Shown in pieces: positions 1 to 6,182 of a stretch of DNA of 6,852 nt; within the stretch, counting starts at the first letter, position 1, and each line of letters starts with the position of its first letter. Source of the DNA: JAHWJR01 sp035942035 (GTDB lineage: Bacteria > Actinomycetota > Acidimicrobiia > Acidimicrobiales > CADCSY01); assembly GCA_035942035.1 (NCBI GenBank), contig DASZDK010000010.1, positions 1 through 6,852 of the forward strand. Reading direction: 5' to 3'. The translations under genes were made by a program, and so were the position numbers. Below the pieces are notes generated by a model. That model searched no databases. It was not told where the DNA came from and worked only from the letters and a program-made list of their open reading frames with translations.

Positions 1-122
1 CCGCCGCCGATCCAGCCCTGGCTCGCCGCCAGGGTGAGCAGCGCCACCACGGCGGTCGCCAGGCCGGCGATGCCGGTGAGCACGCCGGGCAGGCTGGACC
101 AGAACGATCCCTTCTCTGCCAT
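1..122 (-). CDS. Small membrane-segment protein, N-terminal part only
   Basis: Only the first 40 codons are in the window; the gene continues past base 1. It starts with ATG at 122-120. The product begins MAEKGSFWSSLPGV and then has a hydrophobic stretch at about residues 13-33 (rich in Leu, Val, Ala and Gly) ending near SQGWIGG. This looks like one transmembrane helix or an uncleaved signal anchor after a short polar N terminus. I recall similar SFWSSLPG-hydrophobic openings in bacterial proteins of varied or unknown function, so no function is assigned. The start lies 9 nt after the stop codon of the upstream molybdenum hydroxylase gene. Translation is therefore probably coupled on one transcript. 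Only a weak AGG-type ribosome site is visible, overlapping that stop. The rest of the protein decides what it is. Confidence 0.7.
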   Translation of the reverse strand, partial: MAEKGSFWSSLPGVLTGIAGLATAVVALLTLAASQGWIGG

Positions 123-131
123 GGGGCCAAC

Positions 132-2471
132 CTAGACGGCATCACGGGCGGTCACGATGGCCCGCCACACCCGCTCGGGGGTGCACGGCAGGTCGACGTG
201 GTCGACGCCCAGGTGGGCGAGGGCGTCCACCACCGCGTTCTGGACCGCCGGCGTGGAGCCGATGGCGCCCGATTCGCCGATGCCCTTGGCCCCCAGCGGG
301 TTGACCGGCGTCGGGGTCTCCATGGCCACCAGCTCGAAGGCCGGCAGGTCGCCGGCGGTGGGCATGGCATAGGTGGCCAGGTCGGCGGTGAGGGGCACGC
401 CGTCGCCGTCGTAGGCCATCTCTTCCCACAGAGCCTGGCCCACCCCCTGGGCGATGCCCCCGTGGCGCTGGCCCTCGGCCAGCAGGGGGTTCAGCACCCG
501 GCCGGCGTCGTCGACGGTGACCATGCGCCGCAGCGTCACCTGCCCGGTCTCGGTGTCCACCTCCACCACCGCCAGGTGGGCGCCGAAGGGGTAGGTGGGC
601 GTGGGCGCCCGGAACACCGCCTCGGCCGAGACGCCGCCGGGACCGGCGGCGCCGGCCACCTCGGCCCACGTGGGCCCGTCACCGCCCCCCGCTCCGCCCA
701 CTCCGCCCGCTCCGCCCACTCCGCCCACTCCGCCCACGGAGAACCGCCCGGTAGAGCCATCGAGCACCACCTGGTCGGCAGAAGCGCCGAGGAGCTCGCC
801 CGCCAGGGCCCGGGCGGCATCGATCAGCCGCCCGCACGCCTCGTGCACCGCCGTGCCGCCCAGCTGCAACGAGCGTGACCCCGAGGTGCCGCCTCCCACC
901 GGCACCCGGTCGGTGTCGCCCCAGACCACCTCCACCCGCTCAGGCCCGACCCCGAGGCGCTCGGCGGCGATGGTGGCCCAGGCGGTGGCGTGGCCCTGGC
1001 CGTGGGGCGAGGTCCCGGTCAGCACCACCACGCCCCCGTCCGGACGGACGATCACCCTCGCCGTCTCCTGCCCCGCCCGCAGGCCGGCGGTGACCTCGAC
1101 GTAGCAGGACAGGCCCAGGCCGAGGGCCACCACGTCGCCCGCCTGCCGACGGCGGGCCTGCTCCGCCCGCAGCTCGCCGTAGCCGGCCGCATCGAGCACC
1201 CGGTCGAGCGCGCCGGCGTAGTCGCCGGTGTCGTAGGTGGTGCCCACCGCGGTGGTGTGGGGGAAGGCGTCGGCCGGCACCACGTTCCGGCGGCGCACCT
1301 CGGCCGGGTCGAGGCCGGCGCGGGCGGCGAACAGGTCGAGCGCCCGCTCGAGCGCGGCGGTGGCCTCCGGTCGGCCGGCGCCCCGGTACGAGGTGGTGGA
1401 CATGGTGTTGGTCACCACGCTGCGGGCCCGGAAGTCCACCCGGGGGATGTCGTAGACGCCAGCGGCCATGGCGCCGGTCAGCTCGGGGAGGATGGCACCG
1501 TCGCGCGGGTAGGCGCCGGCGTCCTGGAGGACGTCGAGCCGGTAGGCCAGGACGGTGCCGTCCCGGCGACCACCGATGGCGACCGTCTGGACCTGAGCCC
1601 GACCGTGGCCCATCGCCACCATGTTCTCCGTACGGCCCTCGGTCCAGCGGACCGGGCGCCGCAACGTCCGGGCCAGCCAGCACACCAGGACGTCCTCCCG
1701 GTGCAGGCCGATCTTGGGGCCGAAGCCTCCACCCACGTCGGGGGCCACCAGGTGGACCGTCCCCGCCGGCAGGCCGAGCGCCGTCTCGATCACCGCCCGC
1801 GACGCCTGCGGCGTCTGGGTGCTCGACCACACGTGCAGCCGGCCGTCGCCGCCCCAGCCAGCGGCGACCGACCGGGGCTCGAGTGGGCACGCCGCCACCC
1901 GCTGGTTCACCAGGCGCCGGCGGACCACCACCTCGCAGCCGGCGAACAGCTCCTCGGTCTTCCCACCGGGCTCCCCCTCGCCCCCGCCTGCCTCGAAGCG
2001 GGCGGCGGTGTTGGTCCCGGCGCCGGCGTGGACCAGCACGCCGTCGCCGGCCGCCTGCTGTACGTCCACCACCGGGGGCAGCGACTCGTACCCCACCCCC
2101 ACGCCAGCAGCGGCGTCCGCCGCCGTGGCCCGGTCGCCGGCCACCACCACCGCCACCGGCTCGCCGACGAAGCGCACGAGCGCGTCGGCCAGGTACGGGC
2201 GGGCCATGCCCTGGTGCACCCGCTCGTCGACCGGAGGCTCCGGCGGGAGGTCGACCTCGGCAGCGGTGAGCACGGCCACCACGCCGGGCATCGACCGGGC
2301 GGCGCCGGCGTCGATGTCGAGGATGCGCCCCGAGGGCACCGGGGAGCGCACGAAGGCCACGTGCGACGCGCCCTCGAGCTCGGGTGCCCGCACGTCGTCG
2401 ACGTAGCTGGCCCGGCCGGTGAGGAAGCGCTCATCCTCGATGCGCAGCACCCGGCGCCCGAGCATGGTCAC
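132..2471 (-). CDS. Xanthine dehydrogenase/CoxL-family molybdopterin-binding large subunit, form II-like
   Basis: A complete 779-residue molybdenum hydroxylase catalytic subunit. The family binds molybdopterin cytosine dinucleotide and hydroxylates carbon centres (purines, aldehydes, N-heterocycles, aromatic acyl-CoAs) or oxidises CO. The N-terminal a/b hammerhead domain is seen at about residues 5-135 (RRVLRIEDERFLTGRASY; FVGEPVAVVV). The cofactor-binding part shows VGGGFG at 246-251, GQGH at 491-494 and GAKGIGESG at 727-735, where Glu733 is the expected catalytic base. The active-site loop reads SYRGAGR at 361-367. That resembles the AYRGAGR of form II/xanthine dehydrogenase-like members and lacks the Cys of the AYXCSFR loop of true CO dehydrogenase, so CO oxidation is unlikely. 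A (V/A)GG repeat linker lies at about 579-596. GTG at 2471 is preferred because a TANNNT box lies 8 nt upstream; ATG at 2465 is the alternative. No FAD or 2Fe-2S subunit gene lies beside it here. Substrate unknown. Confidence 0.93.
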   Translation of the reverse strand: MTMLGRRVLRIEDERFLTGRASYVDDVRAPELEGASHVAFVRSPVPSGRILDIDAGAARSMPGVVAVLTAAEVDLPPEPPVDERVHQGMARPYLADALVRFVGEPVAVVVAGDRATAADAAAGVGVGYESLPPVVDVQQAAGDGVLVHAGAGTNTAARFEAGGGEGEPGGKTEELFAGCEVVVRRRLVNQRVAACPLEPRSVAAGWGGDGRLHVWSSTQTPQASRAVIETALGLPAGTVHLVAPDVGGGFGPKIGLHREDVLVCWLARTLRRPVRWTEGRTENMVAMGHGRAQVQTVAIGGRRDGTVLAYRLDVLQDAGAYPRDGAILPELTGAMAAGVYDIPRVDFRARSVVTNTMSTTSYRGAGRPEATAALERALDLFAARAGLDPAEVRRRNVVPADAFPHTTAVGTTYDTGDYAGALDRVLDAAGYGELRAEQARRRQAGDVVALGLGLSCYVEVTAGLRAGQETARVIVRPDGGVVVLTGTSPHGQGHATAWATIAAERLGVGPERVEVVWGDTDRVPVGGGTSGSRSLQLGGTAVHEACGRLIDAARALAGELLGASADQVVLDGSTGRFSVGGVGGVGGAGGVGGAGGGDGPTWAEVAGAAGPGGVSAEAVFRAPTPTYPFGAHLAVVEVDTETGQVTLRRMVTVDDAGRVLNPLLAEGQRHGGIAQGVGQALWEEMAYDGDGVPLTADLATYAMPTAGDLPAFELVAMETPTPVNPLGAKGIGESGAIGSTPAVQNAVVDALAHLGVDHVDLPCTPERVWRAIVTARDAV
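692..736. repeat. Five tandem 9-bp units inside the molybdenum hydroxylase gene
   Basis: The unit CTCCGCCCA is repeated five times head to tail on the plus strand. Only the second copy differs, ending in G instead of A. On the coding (minus) strand it encodes (V/A)GG units at about residues 579-594, a flexible glycine linker between the segment ending GSTGRFS and the segment starting GDGPTWAEV. Because the unit is three codons long, a gain or loss of copies would change linker length without breaking the frame. Confidence 0.9.
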
Positions 2472-2479
2472 GCCGGGGC

Positions 2480-2511
2480 ACGTTACCGGGCCGGTGAGGG
2501 CCAGATTTCAA
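2480..2511 (-). promoter_or_regulatory. Putative leaderless promoter of the molybdenum hydroxylase gene
   Basis: Read on the minus strand, TTGAAA (2511-2506, 5 of 6 to the -35 consensus) is followed after 20 nt by TAACGT (2485-2480). Eight nt then lead to the GTG start at 2471, with no Shine-Dalgarno sequence between. In Actinobacteria and Deinococcus a TANNNT -10 box about 6-8 nt before a start codon commonly marks leaderless transcripts. The 20-nt spacer is longer than ideal, which lowers confidence in the -35 assignment. Confidence 0.4.
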
Positions 2512-2522
2512 CCCCGGCTGAA
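2507..2522. promoter_or_regulatory. Imperfect dyad between divergent genes, possible operator
   Basis: TTCAACCCCGGCTGAA has perfect outer arms TTCA/TGAA, and 12 of its 16 positions agree with its reverse complement. It overlaps the proposed -35 elements of both divergent promoters. A repressor or activator bound here could control the hydroxylase and the ligase together. The dyad is short and partly GC-rich, so chance occurrence is possible. No regulator gene is present in the window. Confidence 0.3.
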
Positions 2523-2536
2523 GGATGACTTAGGGT
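2507..2536 (+). promoter_or_regulatory. Putative leaderless promoter of the acyl-CoA synthetase gene
   Basis: A weak -35 candidate TTCAAC (2507-2512) is followed after 18 nt by TAGGGT (2531-2536). Eight nt then lead to the GTG start at 2545. The distance from the TANNNT box to the start codon equals that on the opposite strand. The GGG of the box could also serve as a poor ribosome site about 9 nt from the start, so a leadered transcript from elsewhere is not excluded. Confidence 0.4.
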
Positions 2537-2544
2537 CGGCCACC

Positions 2545-4152
2545 GTGACCGGCGACGACGACCTCGTCGGCGCCATCACCGTCGAGGAGTGGCTGGGGGC
2601 GCCCGCGCTCAGCTACCCCAACCGCCCCCGCACCGTCGTGGACGTGCTCGACCGCGCCGTGCGCCGGTTCGGCCCGCGCACCTTCCTGACCGCGCCCGAG
2701 GGCGAGATCAGCTTCTGCGAGTTCGCCGAGCTGGTCGAGGGCGCGGTGGAACGGCTGGCCGAGGAGGGGGTGGGCTCCGGTGACCGGCTGGCCGTGGTCG
2801 GCCACAACGGGCTCGACCTGGCGGTGGCCCTGTTCGCCTGCGCCCGCTCCGGTGCGGTGCTGGTCGGCCTCAGCACCCGGGCCGCCCCCGACCAGTGGGC
2901 CTACCTGCTGGAGCACTCGCAGGCGAGCCTGGCCCTGGCCCAGCCCGAGTTCCTCGCCGGGCTCGAGGCCGCCGCCGCCACCGCTGGGCTCGCCGCCGAC
3001 CGGGTGCGTGCGTTCGGCGACCACCTGACCGGCCGGCGCCGCCCTTGGCGCTACACGCCGGCCGAGCGCCCGGACGACGTCGCCACCTACGCCGTGGTCT
3101 ACACCAGCGGAACCACGGGTCGGCCCAAGGCCAGCAGGGTGGTGCACCGGGCCAGCGTCCACAGCGGCCTCAGCTTCCTCACCGCCCTCGGGCTCACCGG
3201 CGACGACGTCACCGCCGTGGTCTTCGCCCTCACCTACATCAGCGCCATGCACGCCCACCTGCTCCCCATGCTGCTGGTCGGCGGCCGCTGCGTGCTGGTG
3301 GCCGACGCCTCACCGCCCGAGTTGGTCGACATCGTGGTCCGCCAGCGGGTGAGCTGGCTCTACGTGGTGCCGGCGCTGTGGCAGCGGCTGTTGCGGGTGC
3401 AGGGCTTCTCCTCCCCCGCCCTCGACCAGCTGCGCCTGGGCGGCTTCGGCGGATCCCCCATGCCGCTGCCGGCCATCGCCGAGCTGCGCCGGCGGCTGCC
3501 CCACCTCTCGCTGCGCGACGTCTACGGGCTGTCGGAGACCCACTCGCCGGCGACCATCCTGCTCGACCACGAGTTCGCCGACCGGCCGGGCTCGGTGGGT
3601 CGACCACTGCCGTGCATGGAGGCGCGCGTGGTCGACGACGCCGGCGCCGACCTGCCCGCCGGTGAGCCCGGCGAGCTGCTGCTGCGGGGCTCGCTGGTCA
3701 CCACCGGCTACGACGGCGACCCGGAGGCCACCGCCGCTGCCATCCGGGACGGGTGGTTCCGCACCGGCGACGTGGCCCGCATCGACGCCGACGGCTACGT
3801 GTCGATCCTCGACCGGCGCAAGGACATGATCAACCGGGGCGGCCACAAGGTCTTCTCGGCCGAGGTCGAACGGGTGCTGCGCGACCACCCCCACGTCGAC
3901 GACGTCGCCGTGGTGGGCGTGCCCGACCCCGTGGCCGGCGAGGCGGTGGCCGCCTTCGTCATCCCCACCACGGCCGGTGACACCGCTGGTCCGGGCGCCG
4001 GCGAGCTCCGGCGTTGGGTGCGCGACCGCTTGGCCGACTACGCCGCCCCCCGGTGGGTCCACGTCGTCGACGGGCTGCCCCGCAACGCCACCGGCAAGGT
4101 GGTCAAGACCGACCTGCGGCGGCGGGCGGCGGAGCTGGCGTCACGCTCGTAG
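2545..4152 (+). CDS. Acyl-CoA synthetase / AMP-dependent ligase (ANL superfamily)
   Basis: A 535-residue adenylate-forming enzyme. The family activates a carboxylic acid with ATP to an acyl-adenylate and usually transfers it to CoA. All core motifs are visible: phosphate loop YTSGTTGRPK at 186-195, YGLSE at 327-331, TGD at 407-409, the hinge region RRKDMINRGG at 424-433, and NATGK with catalytic Lys518 near the C terminus. The residue after the A3 lysine is Ala where Gly is usual (PKAS). Length is normal for a single-domain acyl-CoA ligase; there is no carrier domain, so a free-standing CoA ligase is more likely than a peptide synthetase module. The GTG at 2545 is chosen because family similarity begins just after it. 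An open frame runs back to 2419 but would overlap the divergent gene with non-family sequence. It is divergent from the molybdenum hydroxylase across 73 nt, which suggests shared control. The substrate cannot be read from the sequence. Confidence 0.93.
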   Translation: MTGDDDLVGAITVEEWLGAPALSYPNRPRTVVDVLDRAVRRFGPRTFLTAPEGEISFCEFAELVEGAVERLAEEGVGSGDRLAVVGHNGLDLAVALFACARSGAVLVGLSTRAAPDQWAYLLEHSQASLALAQPEFLAGLEAAAATAGLAADRVRAFGDHLTGRRRPWRYTPAERPDDVATYAVVYTSGTTGRPKASRVVHRASVHSGLSFLTALGLTGDDVTAVVFALTYISAMHAHLLPMLLVGGRCVLVADASPPELVDIVVRQRVSWLYVVPALWQRLLRVQGFSSPALDQLRLGGFGGSPMPLPAIAELRRRLPHLSLRDVYGLSETHSPATILLDHEFADRPGSVGRPLPCMEARVVDDAGADLPAGEPGELLLRGSLVTTGYDGDPEATAAAIRDGWFRTGDVARIDADGYVSILDRRKDMINRGGHKVFSAEVERVLRDHPHVDDVAVVGVPDPVAGEAVAAFVIPTTAGDTAGPGAGELRRWVRDRLADYAAPRWVHVVDGLPRNATGKVVKTDLRRRAAELASRS

Positions 4153-4166
4153 GCACGGCACCGGTA

Positions 4167-4207
4167 GCGCCCGGGACTAGCTGTATCCCACATCTATTGA
4201 CGGGCGC
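4167..4207. terminator. Possible stem-loop after the ligase gene
   Basis: GCGCCCG (4167-4173) and CGGGCGC (4201-4207) are perfect 7-bp inverted arms around a 27-nt loop. The loop carries a smaller GGGA/TCCC pair (4173-4176 and 4186-4189) that would compete with the outer stem for one base. It begins 15 nt after the ligase stop. There is no T-tract, so this could be a weak or non-canonical terminator, or nothing. TTGACG at 4197-4202 overlaps the right arm and could be a -35 element for the next gene, but no convincing -10 box follows. Confidence 0.25.
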
Positions 4208-4208
4208 C

Positions 4209-4255
4209 GACGGGTGAGGAAACCTCCGTCGCTCGGGGCCGACAGGGCCCGTGAG
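4209..4255 (+). promoter_or_regulatory. Two adjacent hairpins just before the propeller gene
   Basis: The first hairpin pairs GACG (4209-4212) and GAGG (4216-4219) with CCTC and CGTC (4223-4230), giving 8 bp with a 3-nt bulge and an AAA loop. The second pairs CTC and GGGCC (4232-4240) with GGCCC and GAG (4246-4255) around a 5-nt loop. They end 6 nt before the Shine-Dalgarno sequence at 4262-4267. Placement fits a structured leader that affects translation, or a terminator of the upstream gene. High-GC DNA forms such stems easily by chance. Confidence 0.25.
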
Positions 4256-4275
4256 GCGAGCAAGGAGCCGGGGGC

Positions 4276-6153
4276 ATGGCAGCAGGGCACCGACGGCAGG
4301 GCGCGGCGCGGGCGTGGGCGGTAATCGGCGTGGGGTTGGGCCTGTTGGTCGCGACGCCGTCGATCGGGCTCGCCCAGAGCGACGACGAGCCGGTGGTGAC
4401 GCCGTCGGTCCAGGTGACCGACGACCCCAACCCCACCCGCGCCCACAACCAGCCCCAGGTGCTGGTGCACCCGAAGGACAAAGACATCCTCGCCGTGGTG
4501 GAAGCCGAGTTCCTGTCGTCCACGTGCCACGTCCACATCAGCCGCGACGGTGGCCGCACCTGGGCGGAGTCCGCCAACCGTCCCATGCCGCCCCAGTACC
4601 GGGCATGCGCCCGTCCGGCCTTCGGTCCGTACCTGGCCGCTGCCTTTGGTGGTGACGGGACGCTCTACGTGGTGGGGGCCGGCTCCGAGACGGGCGGGAA
4701 CCAGGGCCCGACCGACGCCTTCGTGGCCCGCAGCACCGACCTGGGCGAGACCTGGGAGTTCTCGGTCATCGCCGAGTCGCAAGAGGTCGAGTACGTCACC
4801 CGCGACGGCGAGACGATCACCGAAGGCGAGCGCTACAGCTACACCCGCATGGCGGTGCATCCCACCGATCCCAACCTCGTCTACGCCGGCTTCCGGGTGC
4901 AGCCGGCCCAGGCGCCCTTCGCCCAGGTGCCGGTGCGCACGGTGGTGGCGGTCTCGACGGACGGGGGGCGGACCTGGAGCGAGCCGGTGGACGTGATGGA
5001 CGAGACCTTCTCCCGCGAGGAGGTCTACGGCTCGGACGTGCCGTCCATGGCCGTCAGCACTGACGGGACCATCTACGCCTTCACCAAGGAGCGCCCGCCG
5101 CCGGCACCCCCGCCGCCGACGCCCTCGCCTCCCACACCGCCACTGCCGCCTCCGCCGGGGCCCGCCCCCCTGTGCCGACCGGCGGGGGCGGCCACCACCA
5201 CCACCGAGGCTCCGGCCGAGGCCGAGGAGTCAGAGGAGTCAGCGTCGCCGCCCGTCACCGAGGGCGAGCCCGGGGCGACGACCACCACCACCGAAGCTCC
5301 GGAGACCACCACTACCACCACGCAACCTCCGCCGGCGGGTGAGCCCGGAGCCGGGTCCCGCCTCCTCATGTCGAAGTCCACCGATGGGGGCCACACCTGG
5401 CAGGCGTCCGTGGTCGACGACAGCGGGCTGGTGTGCGTGCCGTGCCTGACCACGCCGGAGGCCACCATCGACCCGGAGACCGGTGACCTGTACCTCGTGT
5501 TCGAGCAGAGCGACTCCGGCCCGCCGAACGCGCGGGACAACCGCAACATCTGGTTCATGCGCTCCAGCGACGGAGGGGAGACGTGGAGCGAGCGCACCCG
5601 CCTCAACGACGACGACGACGAGGCGCGCGATCCCGGCTACGACCAGCTCTTCCCAGGCATCGACGTGGCCCCCGATGGGCGCATCGACGTGGCCTGGTAC
5701 GACTTCCGCACCGACGCCGTCTACAACCCGGTGGGCACGGGCAAGACCGATCGCAGCGAGGAGACGTGCTGGGACGTCTTCTTCACCTCCTCGACTGACA
5801 GCGGGGCGTCGTGGTCCCGCAACGTCCGGGTGAGCGACCGCACCATGAACCAGAACGAGGGGTACGTGCTCCATCTGAGCTACGACCTGCGGGGCCCCAT
5901 CGGTGTCGCCTCCACTGACGAGGTCACCTACGTGGGCTGGTCCGACTCACGCTCGGGCCGGGTCGATCTCCCCACCGAGGACGTCTACGTGGCGTCGGTG
6001 CTGCACGAGCCGGCGAAGGGCGACGCACCCACAGTGCAACCCGTCTCCATGGCCATGGGCGCCGGCCTGGGCCTGGTGGTGGCAGGCCTCGCCGCTCTGG
6101 CCGGCGTGGCGGTGCTCGGCCGGCGGGCTCGCGGGGACGCCGATACGGCGTAA
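4276..6153 (+). CDS. Secreted, membrane-tailed six-Asp-box beta-propeller (sialidase-fold/BNR)
   Basis: A 625-residue exported protein. ATG at 4276 follows a strong AAGGAG (4262-4267) by 8 nt. Residues 1-33 form a signal peptide (basic start, hydrophobic core about 14-32, probable cleavage after GLA). Six Asp-boxes (SxDxGxTW) begin at residues 89, 153, 227, 368, 430 and 506; the last is degenerate (STDSGASW). Spacing is 62-76 residues except across a low-complexity insert at 272-360. Removing the insert leaves about 52, so a six-bladed propeller is likely. A hydrophobic segment at 591-615 followed by RRARGD would anchor the C terminus in the membrane with the propeller outside. Databases often label such proteins exo-alpha-sialidase, but I see no FRIP motif or clear arginine triad. 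A binding or structural surface role is as likely as glycosidase activity. The final residues are not LPXTG-like. The ligand is unknown. Confidence 0.9.
   Translation: MAAGHRRQGAARAWAVIGVGLGLLVATPSIGLAQSDDEPVVTPSVQVTDDPNPTRAHNQPQVLVHPKDKDILAVVEAEFLSSTCHVHISRDGGRTWAESANRPMPPQYRACARPAFGPYLAAAFGGDGTLYVVGAGSETGGNQGPTDAFVARSTDLGETWEFSVIAESQEVEYVTRDGETITEGERYSYTRMAVHPTDPNLVYAGFRVQPAQAPFAQVPVRTVVAVSTDGGRTWSEPVDVMDETFSREEVYGSDVPSMAVSTDGTIYAFTKERPPPAPPPPTPSPPTPPLPPPPGPAPLCRPAGAATTTTEAPAEAEESEESASPPVTEGEPGATTTTTEAPETTTTTTQPPPAGEPGAGSRLLMSKSTDGGHTWQASVVDDSGLVCVPCLTTPEATIDPETGDLYLVFEQSDSGPPNARDNRNIWFMRSSDGGETWSERTRLNDDDDEARDPGYDQLFPGIDVAPDGRIDVAWYDFRTDAVYNPVGTGKTDRSEETCWDVFFTSSTDSGASWSRNVRVSDRTMNQNEGYVLHLSYDLRGPIGVASTDEVTYVGWSDSRSGRVDLPTEDVYVASVLHEPAKGDAPTVQPVSMAMGAGLGLVVAGLAALAGVAVLGRRARGDADTA
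5089..5355 (+). repeat. Low-complexity Pro/Thr/Glu loop within the propeller gene
   Basis: Codons 272-360 encode first a polyproline run, then Thr/Glu/Ala/Pro-rich sequence. A 21-bp element, four ACC codons followed by Glu-Ala-Pro (TTTTEAP), occurs at 5194-5214 and again at 5281-5301 with one mismatch (GAG versus GAA). The reading frame is maintained through the whole insert and into the fourth Asp-box. It lies between strand-like TIYAFTK and SRLLMSKSTDGG. It is therefore an internal loop of the propeller and does not separate two domains. Threonine density suggests possible O-glycosylation, which is inference. Confidence 0.85.
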
Positions 6154-6182
6154 CGCAGCCACAGCGGCCGAACGGCGCTCGG

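Noticed and set aside
692..736. CRISPR array or short-repeat regulatory array
   Set aside because: The units are 9 bp, contiguous without spacers, and in frame inside a coding sequence.
1388..1390. Aerobic carbon monoxide dehydrogenase (coxL form I)
   Set aside because: The active-site loop is SYRGAGR, lacking the Cys-containing AYXCSFR signature, and no coxM or coxS gene is adjacent.
990..2528. 512-codon plus-strand open frame antisense to the molybdenum hydroxylase
   Set aside because: The opposite strand encodes a full-length protein with all family motifs. The antisense product is His/Gly/Arg-rich low-information sequence, as expected for shadow frames in high-GC DNA.
2419..2544. Upstream ATG start for the acyl-CoA synthetase
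   Set aside because: The 42 extra residues are Arg/Ser-rich, unlike the family, and would overlap the 5' end and promoter of the divergent gene. GTG at 2545 fits family similarity and the TANNNT spacing.
4177..4860. 227-codon minus-strand frame over the propeller gene start
   Set aside because: It is antisense to a well-supported signal peptide and first Asp-boxes, and its product shows no recognisable domain.
4276..6153. True sialidase (neuraminidase)
   Set aside because: Asp-boxes are present, but no FRIP motif or evident catalytic Arg triad/Tyr-Glu pair could be placed. Asp-boxes alone occur in many non-sialidase propellers.
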